Program-made: the position numbers and the translations under genes
NCBI GenBank assembly: GCA_964036665.1
Contig: OZ038528.1
Coordinates: 23,051,245 to 23,115,244 of the forward strand
Reading direction: 5' to 3'
DNA length: 64,000 bases
Source of the DNA: Gordius sp. MW1
Taxonomy: Eukaryota > Nematomorpha > Gordioida > Gordea > Gordiidae
Notes under the pieces: model-generated
The model's input: the letters and a program-made list of their open reading frames with translations, nothing else
The model's database searches: none
What the model was told of the DNA's origin: nothing
In this document: positions 47,401 to 58,200 of the stretch, piece by piece
Layout of the letters: the number at the start of each line of letters is the position of its first letter
Position numbering within the stretch: the stretch's first letter is position 1

Positions 47401-47897
47401 CGATAAACGGGGGGCTAAGCACTTTGCAAGACGGGTCCGAAGAGGCGTGGAGCGTCGTGGCGGGACGAGAAGCGTGGCCTGGGCCGGTCCGAATTCCCAG
47501 ATTAAAACATGCTTTAGATGTGTTAACTGTAGATATATATATTAATAACGAGTTATTCCAAATCCAATGCATCTTCAAAACCGGCGCCACGGTATCGATA
47601 ATTCCGGCGCGAAGATGGGCGAAGGAGATCCCGCGCAACAAAGAGCCCGTCCCGACGGTGTACGCGTACGGCCACGAGGAAATAAAGATCGTAGCCAAGG
47701 TACAAGCTGATGTCCCAATGGAGGACACGAGAAAACAGCTGTCGTTATTGATAGCAGACGTAGCTGGGCCGCCGTTGTGTGGGATCGATTGGATCCAAGA
47801 ATTCGAGCCCGAAATTTGGCGACGAATTCGTTGGAACGGTTCGCGGTCAATTACGTGGAAAGACCGAAGGATTCCAAGCCCGCGATCCGGCACGTGA
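47334..47897 (+). pseudogene. Gypsy-2 aspartic protease region with altered active site
   Basis: The frame of 187 residues starts in repeat-derived sequence. From about residue 60 it resembles a retrotransposon protease: LTVDIYINNELF, then the active-site segment FKTGATVS, and the second conserved part LLIADVAGPPLCGIDWI. The catalytic Asp of the usual DTGA triplet is Lys here, so it should be inactive. The reverse transcriptase begins in another frame near 47800. Confidence 0.75.
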
Positions 47898-48347
47898 TGA
47901 AGCAATGGGAGGGCCAGCTAAACAATTTTCCAAAAGCAGTCAAGGGAATAACGGTGGAAGTACCGTTAAAAGAGGGCATAGATCCCATATTCATCCCCGC
48001 ACGAAGGGTGCCGATGGCGTGGAAGAAAGAAGTAGAAGAAGAGCTGGACAAATGGGTCAGAGACGGGGTGATAGAGCCGATCGATTTCTCAAGATGGGCC
48101 AGTCCAGTGGTACCCGTGAAAAAAAGCGATGGGACGGTTATATATTGATTATCGGTTTACTATAAACAAACACGCACAAGGTTTGTTGTACCCCTTACCC
48201 AAAATCGACGATTTGTTAAATAAACTCGATAACGCGTGTTGTTTTACTAAGCTGGACCTAACCAAAGCGTACTTACAACTCGAATTAGGTCCAGAGACGA
48301 GCCAACGATTGACTATCTCCACGCACAACGGCCTATTTAAAGTTTAG
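47777..48347 (+). pseudogene. Gypsy-2 reverse transcriptase, first part
   Basis: IPARRVPMAWKKEVEEELDK, DGVIEPIDFSRWASPVV and VPVKKSDGT mark the start of a Ty3/gypsy reverse transcriptase (47777-48148). After a frame change, 48129-48344 continues with YPLPKIDDLL, FTKLDLTKAYLQL and ERLTIS-like sequence. It is cut by the hAT element at 48345. Confidence 0.82.
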
Positions 48348-49468
48348 TGATGCGGAAAAACCGAGAAAAATCGTCTCGTAAAACCGAGACGAGACGAGAC
48401 GAGAATTCGGAAAAGGGAGTCGAAATCGAGACGAGAATTTTGATGTCGAGACGAGACGAGACGAGATTTTTTCGGCGAGATCTCGACTTTTATTGATCGT
48501 AAATTTTAGTAAATTATTGATTATTTTAATTTGCATGATCCATTTAAGGTAATAAGTGTAAATCAATATGTATGAAATATATTTGATATACAAAAAAATT
48601 TTAAGTGTAGTAAATTTTATACATCTTTGCAAAAATTAAAATTTGGCAATCATTTAGATTTACCTAAGTATGGTTGACCCTTAGGGTATGTGAATACTTT
48701 TATAATGAAAATGTTAGGCTTAGAATAAGTTCTAATGGAATAGTAAATATTACTAAAGCATATTTGAATTTCGCAGTTACTCATCCTGCATAATGCGTTA
48801 ATTATAAATTGGTGTTCAATCTTTGAACAATTATACAACTTGAACTAAGGTGGTTCGAGGTTTTTGAGCACCCGCCTAACGATTTAAAAAGTTAAAATAT
48901 TAAATGACACAGTAATAGATTAAATCTTGAGTCATAAGTTTTCTAACTGTTTTTATGCTTAAACTAATAGTATACCTCCCAAATTTTTGAACCTTAATAA
49001 GACATTATGTGAATACATAGTTTTGACGTATGCATTACTGTTCATATTATAAACAGGGTTGGCAGGTGCATTCAAATTTACTATAATTATGCAATATAAA
49101 ATAAATACACGAACCTGTACCTTCCATATAAAATGTTATCTTTATGAATTAATTCATATTTTTCTATTGTCAATGAGAGTCCTGTCCCGCTAAATCTTTA
49201 AAAAGTTTGTGTATTAAAATTTTTCGAAAAATATTAAAGTTTACCATTTGGATTTTTTTACACTGATTTAATATTTTTAAAAACACTCGACAAATTTTAA
49301 TTCCGTATTTAAATTTTTTAAAAGTTGAGACGAGACGAGAATTCTCGTCGAGACGAGACCGAGATATTTCTAGACCGAGACGAGACGAGATCGAGATTTT
49401 CTTAATCGCTCCCGAGACGAGACGAGATTTTGTTTTCGAGACCGAGACGAGACGAGATCTAAACACTA
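48345..49468. mobile_element. hAT element, TCTCG-rich family, exact TSD, inside gypsy-2
   Basis: The 1124-bp element begins TAGTGATGCGGAAAAACCG and ends in the complement of TAGTGTTTAGATCTCG. Exact octamers TTAAAGTT flank it (48337-48344 and 49469-49476). Both ends hold dense CGAGACGAGA repeats. It is the simplest complete member of the family seen here and defines the boundaries used for the 25855 composite. No transposase is present. Confidence 0.9.
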
Positions 49469-50565
49469 TTAAAGTTAACCGAATGCCTTTTTCCAAAAAA
49501 CAATGGATCAGATATTAGGAGGCATGGAGGGGGTAGCGGTATACATCGATGATATAATAATCGCGGGGAAACGGAGGAAATCCACAACGAGCGGTTACTC
49601 AAAGTACTTGAAACGTTACAAAAATGGGGTTTCGTGCCAAAAATTTCCAAGACCATCTTGTGGGCGAAGGAAGTAACATTTTTGGGATACGTAATAAACA
49701 AGGGAATTTAAATTTTACGACAATAAAGCCGAACTGGTCAAGCAGTGGAAAAATTTAACAAACAAAAATGAAATAAAATCGTTCCTGGGGTTAACAGCAT
49801 ATTTTTCAAAGTTTATTAAGGACTACGCCAAAATCCTGCACCCGATTCAGAAACTCATGAAAAAAAACGTGTTGTACCACTGGGGTGGAGAACAACAAGG
49901 CGCATTTGAAGCCATCAAGTCCGCGCTTACTAAAGCCCCCGTACTGGCATACTTTAATGGAGATTAAGACTGGCCTGGTCGTAGACGCCTCTGGTACAGG
50001 GTTAGGGGCCAGCTTACAGCAACGAGCACCAGGGAAGAATTGGAGAGTGGTGGCCTATGCTTCAAGAGCGTTAAACGATAGCGAAAGCCCGTATTCGACG
50101 ATCGAACGAGAGGCCCTTGCGGTGGTTTATGGACTAAAAAAGTTCAATGAATATATACAAGGACGAAGCGTAACAATCATGACGGATCTTAGACCCCTAG
50201 TATATATATTCGATCAGAGCAAAAGGGGCAAGGAACAATGGTCACCACGGCTAACTAGGTGGGCGCTTATGGTATCAGGCTATACGACCAAGTTTGTGTA
50301 CAACAAGGGATCCGAAAACGCGGCAGATTTCTTGTCTAGAAAACCGAATGAAAACGCGTATCAGGTTAGCGAGGAAATGCCAGAAGACTCGACGAATCCG
50401 TTTATATCATTAGACGTACTAAGACAACACACCTTGGACGACACGGGGTTGCGACAATTAAAAGAGTGGATTAGTAAACAAAACACAATGGTCACGTATG
50501 GGCTAAAACGCTCCTACGAAAAACACCTGCCAAAGTTACACGAAGCCAAAAGCATAATATTTTAA
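49469..50565 (+). pseudogene. Gypsy-2 reverse transcriptase (second part) and RNase H
   Basis: The polymerase motif VAVYIDDIIIAGK (near 49530) and WAKEVTFLGYVINKG follow the hAT insertion. Stops then interrupt until 49885-50565, open for 226 residues: VVDASGTGLGASL, YASRALNDSE, IEREALAVVYGLKKF, IMTDLRPLVYIF and ENAADFLSRK are RNase H signatures, with DAS, E, and the D of MTD and AAD retained. The frame ends at a stop before integrase. Confidence 0.85.
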
Positions 50566-50579
50566 AAAGGACGACGAAT

Positions 50580-51390
50580 ATTAATTCAGGCTAAGTTACG
50601 AGGAGCGGTACTCCAAAGATTACATAGGGGCCACATGGGTATCAAGCGGATGCAATAAGTGGCGGTGCAGTATATATGGTGGCCTACTCTCGACGATGAC
50701 TTATTGAGCGGAGCGAAAGGGTGCCGGAATTGCAATTACACTGCCGCGGTGGCGAAGAAGGCACCGTTGATAGAGTGTCAACCTAGCCATAAACCGTGGG
50801 TTTAAGTACATATCGTTATCATGGGTCTTCTCAAGGGTAAGTCATACCTGGTGATGGTGGACAATAGCTCGAAATGGGTAGAAGTGTTTAAATTAGAAGG
50901 CGCCACAGCGACCACCATTATAAAAAAAATTGCCGAAACGTTTGCTAGATTTGGAATTCCGCCATGGTTAATATCACATAACGGCCCGCAATTCAAAGGG
51001 CAGGAATTACAGAATTTTTGCAAGATGAGAGGGATTAAGCAGCGATGGACAGCTCCTTACCATCCTGCGTCTAACGGTCTGGCAGAAAGATATGTACGAT
51101 TATTTAAAGAAGCCATTATTAGAAAAGAGCCGGAAGTAGGGCTAAGTAGATTTTTAGAAACTACAGGTCTACAAGACACCCCACAACCAATAAAAGCCCA
51201 GCAGAGGTGATGCTAAAAAGGCGTATACGAACCGAATGGGAGGTATTGAGGGAAACCGTACCACAACAATGGTTAGAGACCGGGAACCCGCGGATGTTCA
51301 ACGTAGGAGACTTAGTTTGGGTACGTATGTTTTTAGGGCCAAGCAAATGAGTAGAAGGCACGATTAAAGCCAAGCACGGTAGTTGGTCCT
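50580..51390 (+). pseudogene. Gypsy-2 integrase, broken
   Basis: A zinc-binding region is visible (HRGHMGIKRM, CRNCNYTA) with an in-frame stop between. The core 50821-51210 gives VMVDNSSKWVEVF, FGIPPWLISHNGPQF and APYHPASNGLAERYV. The second catalytic Asp (normally SDNG) is His, so the DDE triad is lost. The frame breaks again at about 51210 and is interrupted at 51397 by a hAT element. Confidence 0.83.
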
Positions 51391-51396
51391 ACGCTG

Positions 51397-52329
51397 CAGA
51401 GGTCAGATTTGTTTAAATTTTTTTGCCCGAACCCGGCCCGGTTTGATTTTATGATTAAATTGCCCGCCCGGCCCGCCCGAACCCTTCTCAGTGTCCGCCC
51501 GGCCAGGCCCGAAGCGCAAGAGCTGCCCGAAATGCCCGCCCGGCCCGGCCCGAAGCGCAAGAGCTGCCCGAAATGCCCGGCCCGGCCCGAACAAATTCAT
51601 TAAAAATGCGATACTCTCAACAAGGGTTAAATAAAGGGTACAGACAGAGATCAGAAGAATGCCCGGCCCTTAATAAAGCACACTAAAAAAATAGAATTTT
51701 AAATAGCATTTCTAATCAATTAAATTGTGTTGTGTTGAGCCCACGGGACCGGGAGGGATAAAAAATATGCATCTTTCATATTACTATAAGTGTGGTTTGG
51801 TTAACACTTCAGAGGTTGGGTCAAAAATGTTAACACGGATGGTATTTGGGGTATTAAATTAATTACCCCAAACTAATAGCTATAACTTAGATATTTTATA
51901 ATATAAACTTGTCAAAATTTGTTAATATATTAATTTGTCTATTTGATCAAGTGGTTTTAATTTTATACCTATAATTATAGAAAACAAATTTATTTTGCAC
52001 GGCATTTTTAAACGGCTTGGGGTCATTATAACCCCACCCGACCTCTGAAGTGTTAAAGGTGAAGCTGTGTAAGGCAATTCAATCTAGCTAGAAATTTTCA
52101 AAAATAATCCATTTTATATAAAAAGTCACACCCTACCCTAGCCCTACAATAATTTAATTATGCCCGAATTGCCCGAATCTTATCAAAGCGTGCCCGCCCG
52201 GGCCCGCCCGAAAAGTAAAACGTGCCCGCCCGGGCCCGCCCGAAAGGTAAAATTTAAGACAGTTGACCGGCTCGGCCCGGCCCACGGGCCGGGTCGGGTC
52301 GGGCAGCGGGCCGGGCAATCTGGTCTCTG
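51397..52329. mobile_element. hAT element, CAGAGGTC family, exact TSD, inside gypsy-2
   Basis: The 933-bp element begins CAGAGGTCAGATTTG and ends AATCTGGTCTCTG. Octamers CTACGCTG are identical on both sides (51389-51396 and 52330-52337). Both ends are strongly GC-rich, with CCCGCCCGGGCC-type repeats; the middle is AT-rich. Open frames in the GC-rich ends are compositional artefacts. Confidence 0.9.
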
Positions 52330-52638
52330 CTACGCTGTATGGGCACAGGGAAGAAAACACCACCGACACGTGGATCAAGTAAGGAAACGTAAAATCTTGG
52401 GTTGGACCACACGGGGACAAGAGAACGGGTGGCCTCAAAGGATATCATCAGAAAGGGAAGCGGGGACAAGTGCCATAAGGGAACAAATGCAAAACCAGTC
52501 AGGAACGCCCAGAGAAGAACCTAGAAGGGAACAAATTCAAAACCAGTCAGGAACGCCTATAGACGAACTTAGATACCCGCAGCGTAGTCGGAAACCGCCA
52601 ACATGCCTTAAGGATTTTGTCTGTGAAAAGGGGGAAAC

Positions 52639-52811
52639 TGTAGAGAGGTAATTGGGGTGCGAAGTGCCTCAGGGGATATGTTATTTACCGATGTGTTGTC
52701 AATCAAATTATAGTTAATTGGTTATATGAGGAATGTATTATATACGTTAGATATACACGTTTTTACTCACTTTTATTTTTGTATCACTTCGAAACCTGTC
52801 TATTTCCAACA
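52639..52811 (+). mobile_element. Probable 3' LTR of gypsy element 2
   Basis: It starts TGTAGAGAGG directly after the purine tract AAAAGGGGGAAAC and ends CCAACA, giving the TG...CA form of an LTR. No second copy was found, so the call rests on position and form only. Confidence 0.55.
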
Positions 52812-52945
52812 TTTACCTTCCACTAGTTTATAAATTTTAACGAGCGTCAATAAATTAATATTAAACATAATATAGATGGCGCTATATTTATTAAACAAAC
52901 ATGATATTTTAGAATGCTGGTTTTGATTTTTCTATTTTAAAACAA
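52812..52945 (-). repeat. Repeat X, inverted fragment (right arm)
   Basis: It is the reverse complement of the first about 120 bp of repeat X at 43569, through GGCGCTATATTTATTAAACA and beyond. It directly follows the gypsy-2 LTR. Confidence 0.75.
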
Positions 52946-53245
52946 TGCTGAGATTTTATATTTGTGCAGGATGGGTGTTAATATATGAGAAATAGGAATA
53001 AGGGAATATATTTGGGGAGGGCCTGGCTTAAAGCCTTTATATAAAGATGACTTTACCTCTTTACATGGTAATATATTTTATTGATAATGAAATCCCAGAA
53101 TTAATTAATGAATCGAAAACGCGTTATCAAGTTCAATGATTCGTATTCATGTTGATCAATTTTTCTATTTTCAAACATGATGAGATTTTATATTTGTGCA
53201 GGATGCGATTTAAGATATGTGGAATAGGGAAAAGGGGAGATATTG
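52915..53245. repeat. Direct duplication of about 85 bp
   Basis: TTTTTCTATTTT...GATTTTATATTTGTGCAGGA and the following GAAATAGGA-type sequence occur twice (about 52925-53005 and 53160-53235), in the same orientation. The class is unknown. Confidence 0.65.
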
Positions 53246-53270
53246 GCGGGCAGTGGACAACAAGGTTACA

Positions 53271-53370
53271 CGCCCCCCTGGCTAATTAAAGAGGAGCAGC
53301 CGAGCCCCCTGCCCCCCTGACTAATTAGGGGAGGGGGCAGCCGCTCCCCCTCCCCCTGCGTACGCCCATG
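53271..53370. mobile_element. MITE, CATGGGCGTACGC variant, partial
   Basis: The right end CCCCTGCGTACGCCCATG is intact. The left side (CGCCCCCCTGGCTAATTA) looks rearranged, with two back-to-back C-rich pieces. It abuts a gypsy RT fragment. Confidence 0.6.
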
Positions 53371-53372
53371 CG

Positions 53373-53520
53373 GTCCTATCATATCATCCTTTAGCGAATT
53401 ATCTAAAACGTGGTGCACTTTAGCTTTCCACATTAATGGAATGCGTCTAGCAGGACAAAAACGCGGTATAGCATTAGAATTAACACGTATGAAAAACATA
53501 AAATTCCTTATAAATTTCAT
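53373..53520 (-). pseudogene. Small Ty3/gypsy reverse transcriptase N-terminal fragment
   Basis: On the minus strand the frame reads FCPARRIPLMWKAKVHHVLD, the conserved stretch preceding the reverse transcriptase fingers in Ty3/gypsy elements. It is truncated on one side by the MITE at 53271-53370 and on the other by the Penelope palindrome. Confidence 0.65.
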
Positions 53521-54106
53521 TGTATAAATACGGTGGATTTGGATTGATAGCGTAGGTAGAGGGAAATGGAACGCAATATTTCGGACACTTATAGTCCATC
53601 TTCAGGAAAAAAAAAAAAAAAAAAAAGGAGAAGATCAAGTCTCAAAAAATAAAAATGAAGTAAAGTGATTATAACAACGATGATATAGATACAAAAAAAA
53701 AATTACAAAAACTGGTTATAGCGAGAAATTAACAATAGCGATTGTAGGGATGGATGTTTTTTATAAGAATAGAGTAGATACATATGGAGATAGGAAAAAG
53801 GTGCGAAAAAAGTAAATAGCTAAATAATAAGAGAAAAGGGGGGAACAGAGTTATTTAATATATAAATATAATAACTGTGCTTAACAAATTATAGTTTTGA
53901 GTATTGAACGGGTAGGTAGACATATTGAATAATATAAAAATATGTGTGGATGTATGGGTTTGTGGTAATGAAATTGGATGGTCGTTGATTTTGTTTGTTT
54001 GTTTTTTGGGCTTGACGCGGTCGATTAAAACGCTTTCTACGAAATTCCTTTGTTGTATCACGCTATGTGAATGGCAGTCGAGTTATCCAATCTGCCATGT
54101 TGAATC
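53511..54106 (-). mobile_element. Penelope-like element 3' end, left arm of palindrome
   Basis: This is the near-perfect reverse complement of 54380-54975. In its own direction it encodes the end of an ORF (ADWITRLPFTHSV, then QRNFVESVLIDRVKPK and NDHPISLPQTHTS) resembling the tail of Penelope-type proteins after the GIY-YIG domain. A long non-coding tail follows, with a hammerhead-like core at 53579-53605. The family assignment is an inference. Confidence 0.6.
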
Positions 54107-54379
54107 TTTAACGATAGTTAGGCTTAGGGTAAGGCGGAGTAGGTCGCGCATTTTTGGAGCTTTGTGTCAGTGTTCTTTTTTTTGTTGTTGTTGTTGTCTC
54201 TCCAAGTCTAAAAATTGATGGTAATCGACACAGGAGAATATATTAATTAAAATTAGAGTATTATCTGTTATGATATTATAAAGGTAGGTGAGGATGGGTG
54301 TGCTTGTAGCTTCGAAATTGGCCGGGTTGGTCGTTGATTTTCGGCTTGAGGCGATCGATCAGGACGCTTTCTACGAATT
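54107..54379. other. Spacer of the Penelope palindrome, with a second truncated copy
   Basis: Near 54290-54380 (minus) another frame repeats the motif EKFVESVLIDRLKPKIND with different neighbours. The spacer therefore includes the tail of a further related copy. A TTGTTGTTGTTG run sits at about 54183. Confidence 0.5.
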
Positions 54380-54975
54380 TTTCAACATGGCAGATTGGAT
54401 AACTCGACTGCCATTCACATAGCGTGATACAACAAAGGAATTTCGTAGAAAGCCTTTTAATCGACCGCGTCAAGCCCAAAAAACAAACAAACAAAATCAA
54501 CGACCATCCAATTTCATTACCACAAACCCATACATCCACACATATTTTTATATTATTCACTATGTCTACCTACCCGTTCAATACTCAAAACTATAATTTG
54601 TTAAGCACAGTTATTATATTTATATATTAAATAACTCTGTTCCCCCCTTTTCTCTTATTATTTAGCTATTTACTTTTTTCGCACCTTTTTCCTATCTCCA
54701 TATGTATCTACTCTATTCTTATAAAAAACATCCATCCCTACAATCGCTATTGTTAATTTCTCGCTATAACCAGTTTTTGTAATTTTTTTTTTGTATCTAT
54801 ATCATCGTTGTTATAATCACTTTACTTCATTTTTATTTTTTGAGACTTCATCTTCTCCTTTTTTTTTTCCTGAAGATGGACTATAAGTGTCCGAAATAAT
54901 GCGTTCCATTTCCCTCTACCTACGCTATCAATCCAAATCCACCGTATTTATACAATGAAATTTATATAAACGGAT
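54380..54975 (+). mobile_element. Penelope-like element 3' end, right arm of palindrome
   Basis: This is the inverted copy of 53511-54106, almost identical over about 600 bp. The frame from 54424 reads IQQRNFVESLLIDRVKPKKQ and on to a serine/threonine-rich tail. A stop (TAG at 54419) separates it from the preceding PFT codons. The 3' tail carries the hammerhead-like core at 54870-54929. Confidence 0.6.
54870..54929 (+). ncRNA. Hammerhead-ribozyme-like motif
   Basis: The core CTGAAGA (54870-54876) is followed by a small hairpin GGAC (54878-54881) / GTCC (54889-54892) and GAAA (54893-54896), the CUGANGA...GAAA layout of hammerheads. GCGT (54901-54904) can pair with ACGC (54922-54925), and an ATC follows at 54927-54929 as a possible cleavage triplet. 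One base next to stem II is unpaired, stem III has a bulge, and stem I looks weak, so activity is doubtful. The inverted arm repeats it at 53579-53605. Confidence 0.45.
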
Positions 54976-55272
54976 TGAAAATTATTTATTATATATAAAA
55001 TTCCTTAAATAACACAATTCTTCATTTATGTTTTCTAAACGTTATCAGGCCACATTACCCGAAAGCCTTATAATTTGTTAAAAATACCTACAGTGCATCT
55101 CTTTGGGTCAGAAAAAAATGTTACGTATTGTTTTATTTATACTGCCTAGAAAGCATGCATATTGCATACGCATTTGTTCTACAGCTTCTTAAGTGTCTAA
55201 AATGAGGAAATTATATCATTTGGCGAAGAATTGTTAAACACATGATATTAAATTTCAAAATATTTTGATAAA
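54976..55272. other. Upstream flank of PLPP copy 2
   Basis: Short AT-rich stretch that should hold the promoter and 5' UTR of the second phosphatase gene. No distinctive element was recognised. The Penelope palindrome ends about 300 bp before the start codon. Confidence 0.4.
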
Positions 55273-58200
55273 ATGATTCGGTATGTAATAGATCTATTCT
55301 TTGTTAGTTTGGGTAAGTTTTATATATTATTTTTGTTGTAGCTAATATAGTGAAATATTTGCTTTAATATATATATTGATTATTTTTGTAATTTAGACTA
55401 ATATTTTTAATTTACATTTTAGCACATGTTCCATACATGTATATGAAAGCCAAGTTGCAGCCGTATAAACAGGGATTTTTTTGCGGGGATCAATCATTAA
55501 TGTATCCTTATAAAGATTCAACTATCACCTCACCATTTTTAACTGGCATCAATATGCTCCTACCCATAATAACGGTTAATATTTGATTTACAATTTTATG
55601 TTTCTTATCACTATCGTAAACTTATTATATTTTTAATGAGTAAAGATAATTTATAACAATTTAATTAAATAAATCATAATGTATAATTTTTAAACACTTT
55701 CTATTAGATTATTGTGATTGAAGTTCATTCTGCTCATACTAGGACAAACAAAGTAAACAATGTCAAGGCAAATAGCAAAAAATCTCTTGCAATAATTCTT
55801 TACCAATTTTTTTCAGTATTTTTTGTGGGCTATGGTATGAACGAGAGTACAACAGGTGTGTTATAAGCAGCAATTTAATGTGATTAAAATTTAATGCATC
55901 ATAATTTAGATATATAATATATGTAAGTTAGTTATTATGCCAAAACAACTTAAGTATAAAGTTAACGTGTATAAATCATTTATCCATTTATTAATAACCT
56001 TAACTTGGATGGATGTTTTTAGATTTATTTATAGTAAGCAAATTGAATAATTTTTCAATGCATCTTATTTACTCTTAGATATAGAAATCATCAGATAGTG
56101 CGATTAACAAATTAATTATGTTTAGTACACCTCCAATCTATTGTATCATTGATGAGTTGTTTCTTTTAACTTTTTTTGATAATGATATCAGAGTTCAGAT
56201 TTGTTTAAATTTTTCTACCCAGCCATGCACAGATCATTAAAGCTGCCTAGCTCAAAATGATAATTTCTATATTTGTAGCGGTAATTTGGTTATATATTTG
56301 CAATATTTTTAAATTTAATTCTGCATTTTTTTGGTTAAAAATTGAGAAAATAATGCATTATATAAAAAAATTCCAATTAGTTCGAATTTTGTTATGGTGC
56401 TTGCCCAGGCCCACCCAAAAATCACAATAGTTGCTCGGCCCAACCTCAGTATTGTGGTCTTTGAATGCCATGCTATTAGAATATATTTATTAGGGTGTTA
56501 CTGGAGGGGGGCAATAATGATTTAGGGAGGGGCAAAATGATAATTTTTTGAAATTTGAACCATAACTTTAATAATTTTTTCGATTTAGAGGGAGCAGTCG
56601 CCCCTCCCGCCCCCCCCCCCTTGGCTACGCTTATGTGTGTAAAGATATCTTATCGAATTAATTGCGCGGTTTGAGACATTCGATCCGTTTTTGGTGTATA
56701 TTTCAAAAAATGATTAGTAAAAAGGCAATAATTTGGATACGCTCGAATTATGGAAGATTGTAATATTGAAGAAATGTGGCCCATAATTATATGCTTAAAA
56801 ATTGAATTTTTTGAACTAGACCACCTTATTGCCAAATTAAGTGATGGTCATTTTATAATTTCCTACAATCAATTCATAAATTAATTATCTACATTAATAA
56901 TTGATATGGGAAATGATTATAGTTACACTGAGTCACTAAGGCGTGTTATAAAAAGGGCCGGGTTTTGTTTGGTTGAGCTTTGGCCTTAGTCGACTAAACA
57001 TAAACTGACAAAGGTTTTTGGCCTGTTTTTCTTAGTCTTGAACAACTTTTTATATTTGATTTCTTATTTTTAATGATAAAATTGTTATATAGAATTACTG
57101 AAATTTGCTGTTGGCAGACCAAGACCTCACTTTATCCACGTTTGCAGGCCCAACATCATGCCCGATTGTTTTCACCATTTTTACAATGGCACAACACAAT
57201 GCCTTGGTTCTGATTTGGTTCGAATTAAAGATGCACGGTAACGGCATACTCCAATCAATTTTGTTATCTTTTAATCCTTGCAAATTTCTAATTTTTTTTC
57301 ATCAATATTAGATTTTGATGATTGATATACGAATTAGGATAACAAATGCATTTTTTTTTAAACTATGGGAATTTGACTACATATGTAAATACTAACCCAT
57401 TTTGGAGGTTTATTTTTGAATAGAGGATTTAGGTTTAAACTGGTTGTCTAGAGACAGTTTTCTGATAGCATAAAATTCAGGGGTTTGATCAAATTCTCTT
57501 AATATATATTTTTCTCAATCTTTTTTATATTCTGTGTCTGTTTTTTTACCGTTTATAACTTTAAATAAATAAATAAACTAATGAAAAATACATAATGACT
57601 TACTGTGAATCTTTTGTAAGTGTATTTGTTGCTAACAAGTGGTAAGGTTAGATTGATTATATGAGTAGGAAAAAAAGCTCACTTCTTATTTCGTTTTCTG
57701 AATACTGGTATAGCGTTATAGAAAGGAACATATATGGTTTATTCACGGAAAACATTAATGATCACCAAAAACCAAAACTATTTATCGCGAGTCTAAATAA
57801 TGGGATGGGTTGGTTAATATTCAAATGAGGGTTGACTCTGCGTGCGTATATTTCTCTCCGTGTCACGACCACTACAGATACTCCCCCTCTAAAAAAAAGA
57901 AAAAGATATGTATACATCAAAATTTTTAAGCAGTAAATTTCCGTGGAGTAGTTATAGTTCTCCCATATCTAGACATCCGTTGTTGAACAGGTAAAGTGCG
58001 ACTATCCTCCTCTTTTGTTTCGATCCATGCTGGTTTAAGTCTATCAATAGATATGGTTTGTTCTTTGTTATCTTTTGTCACTTTAAAAAATTTCTTACTC
58101 CTTTTTACTACCTTAAGCGGTCCATCGTATGGGGGTTGTAAAGATTTTCTGACCGTGTCATTACGTACAAAAACATACTCTGATGTTTTTAAATCATTAG

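Larger units (their letters stand above)
47334..52811 (+). mobile_element. Ty3/gypsy element 2, broken, 3' LTR only
   Basis: Plus-strand order: protease (about 47490-47800), reverse transcriptase (47830-48344, resuming at 49469), RNase H (about 49970-50400), integrase (50580-51390), then a tail, a purine-rich tract AAAAGGGGGAAAC and a probable 3' LTR (52639-52811, TGTAGAGAGG...CCAACA). No gag and no 5' LTR are found; the 5' side is replaced by a dispersed repeat. Two hAT elements are inserted, each with exact target duplications. The coding parts are visibly more GC-rich than the window. Confidence 0.85.

Noticed and set aside
51403-52651. Several long overlapping ORFs rich in Pro, Arg, Gly and Ala
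   Set aside because: They lie in the CCCGGGC-repeat ends of the 51397 hAT element and are open on both strands through composition alone. Only the final stretch after 52338 belongs to the gypsy-2 tail.
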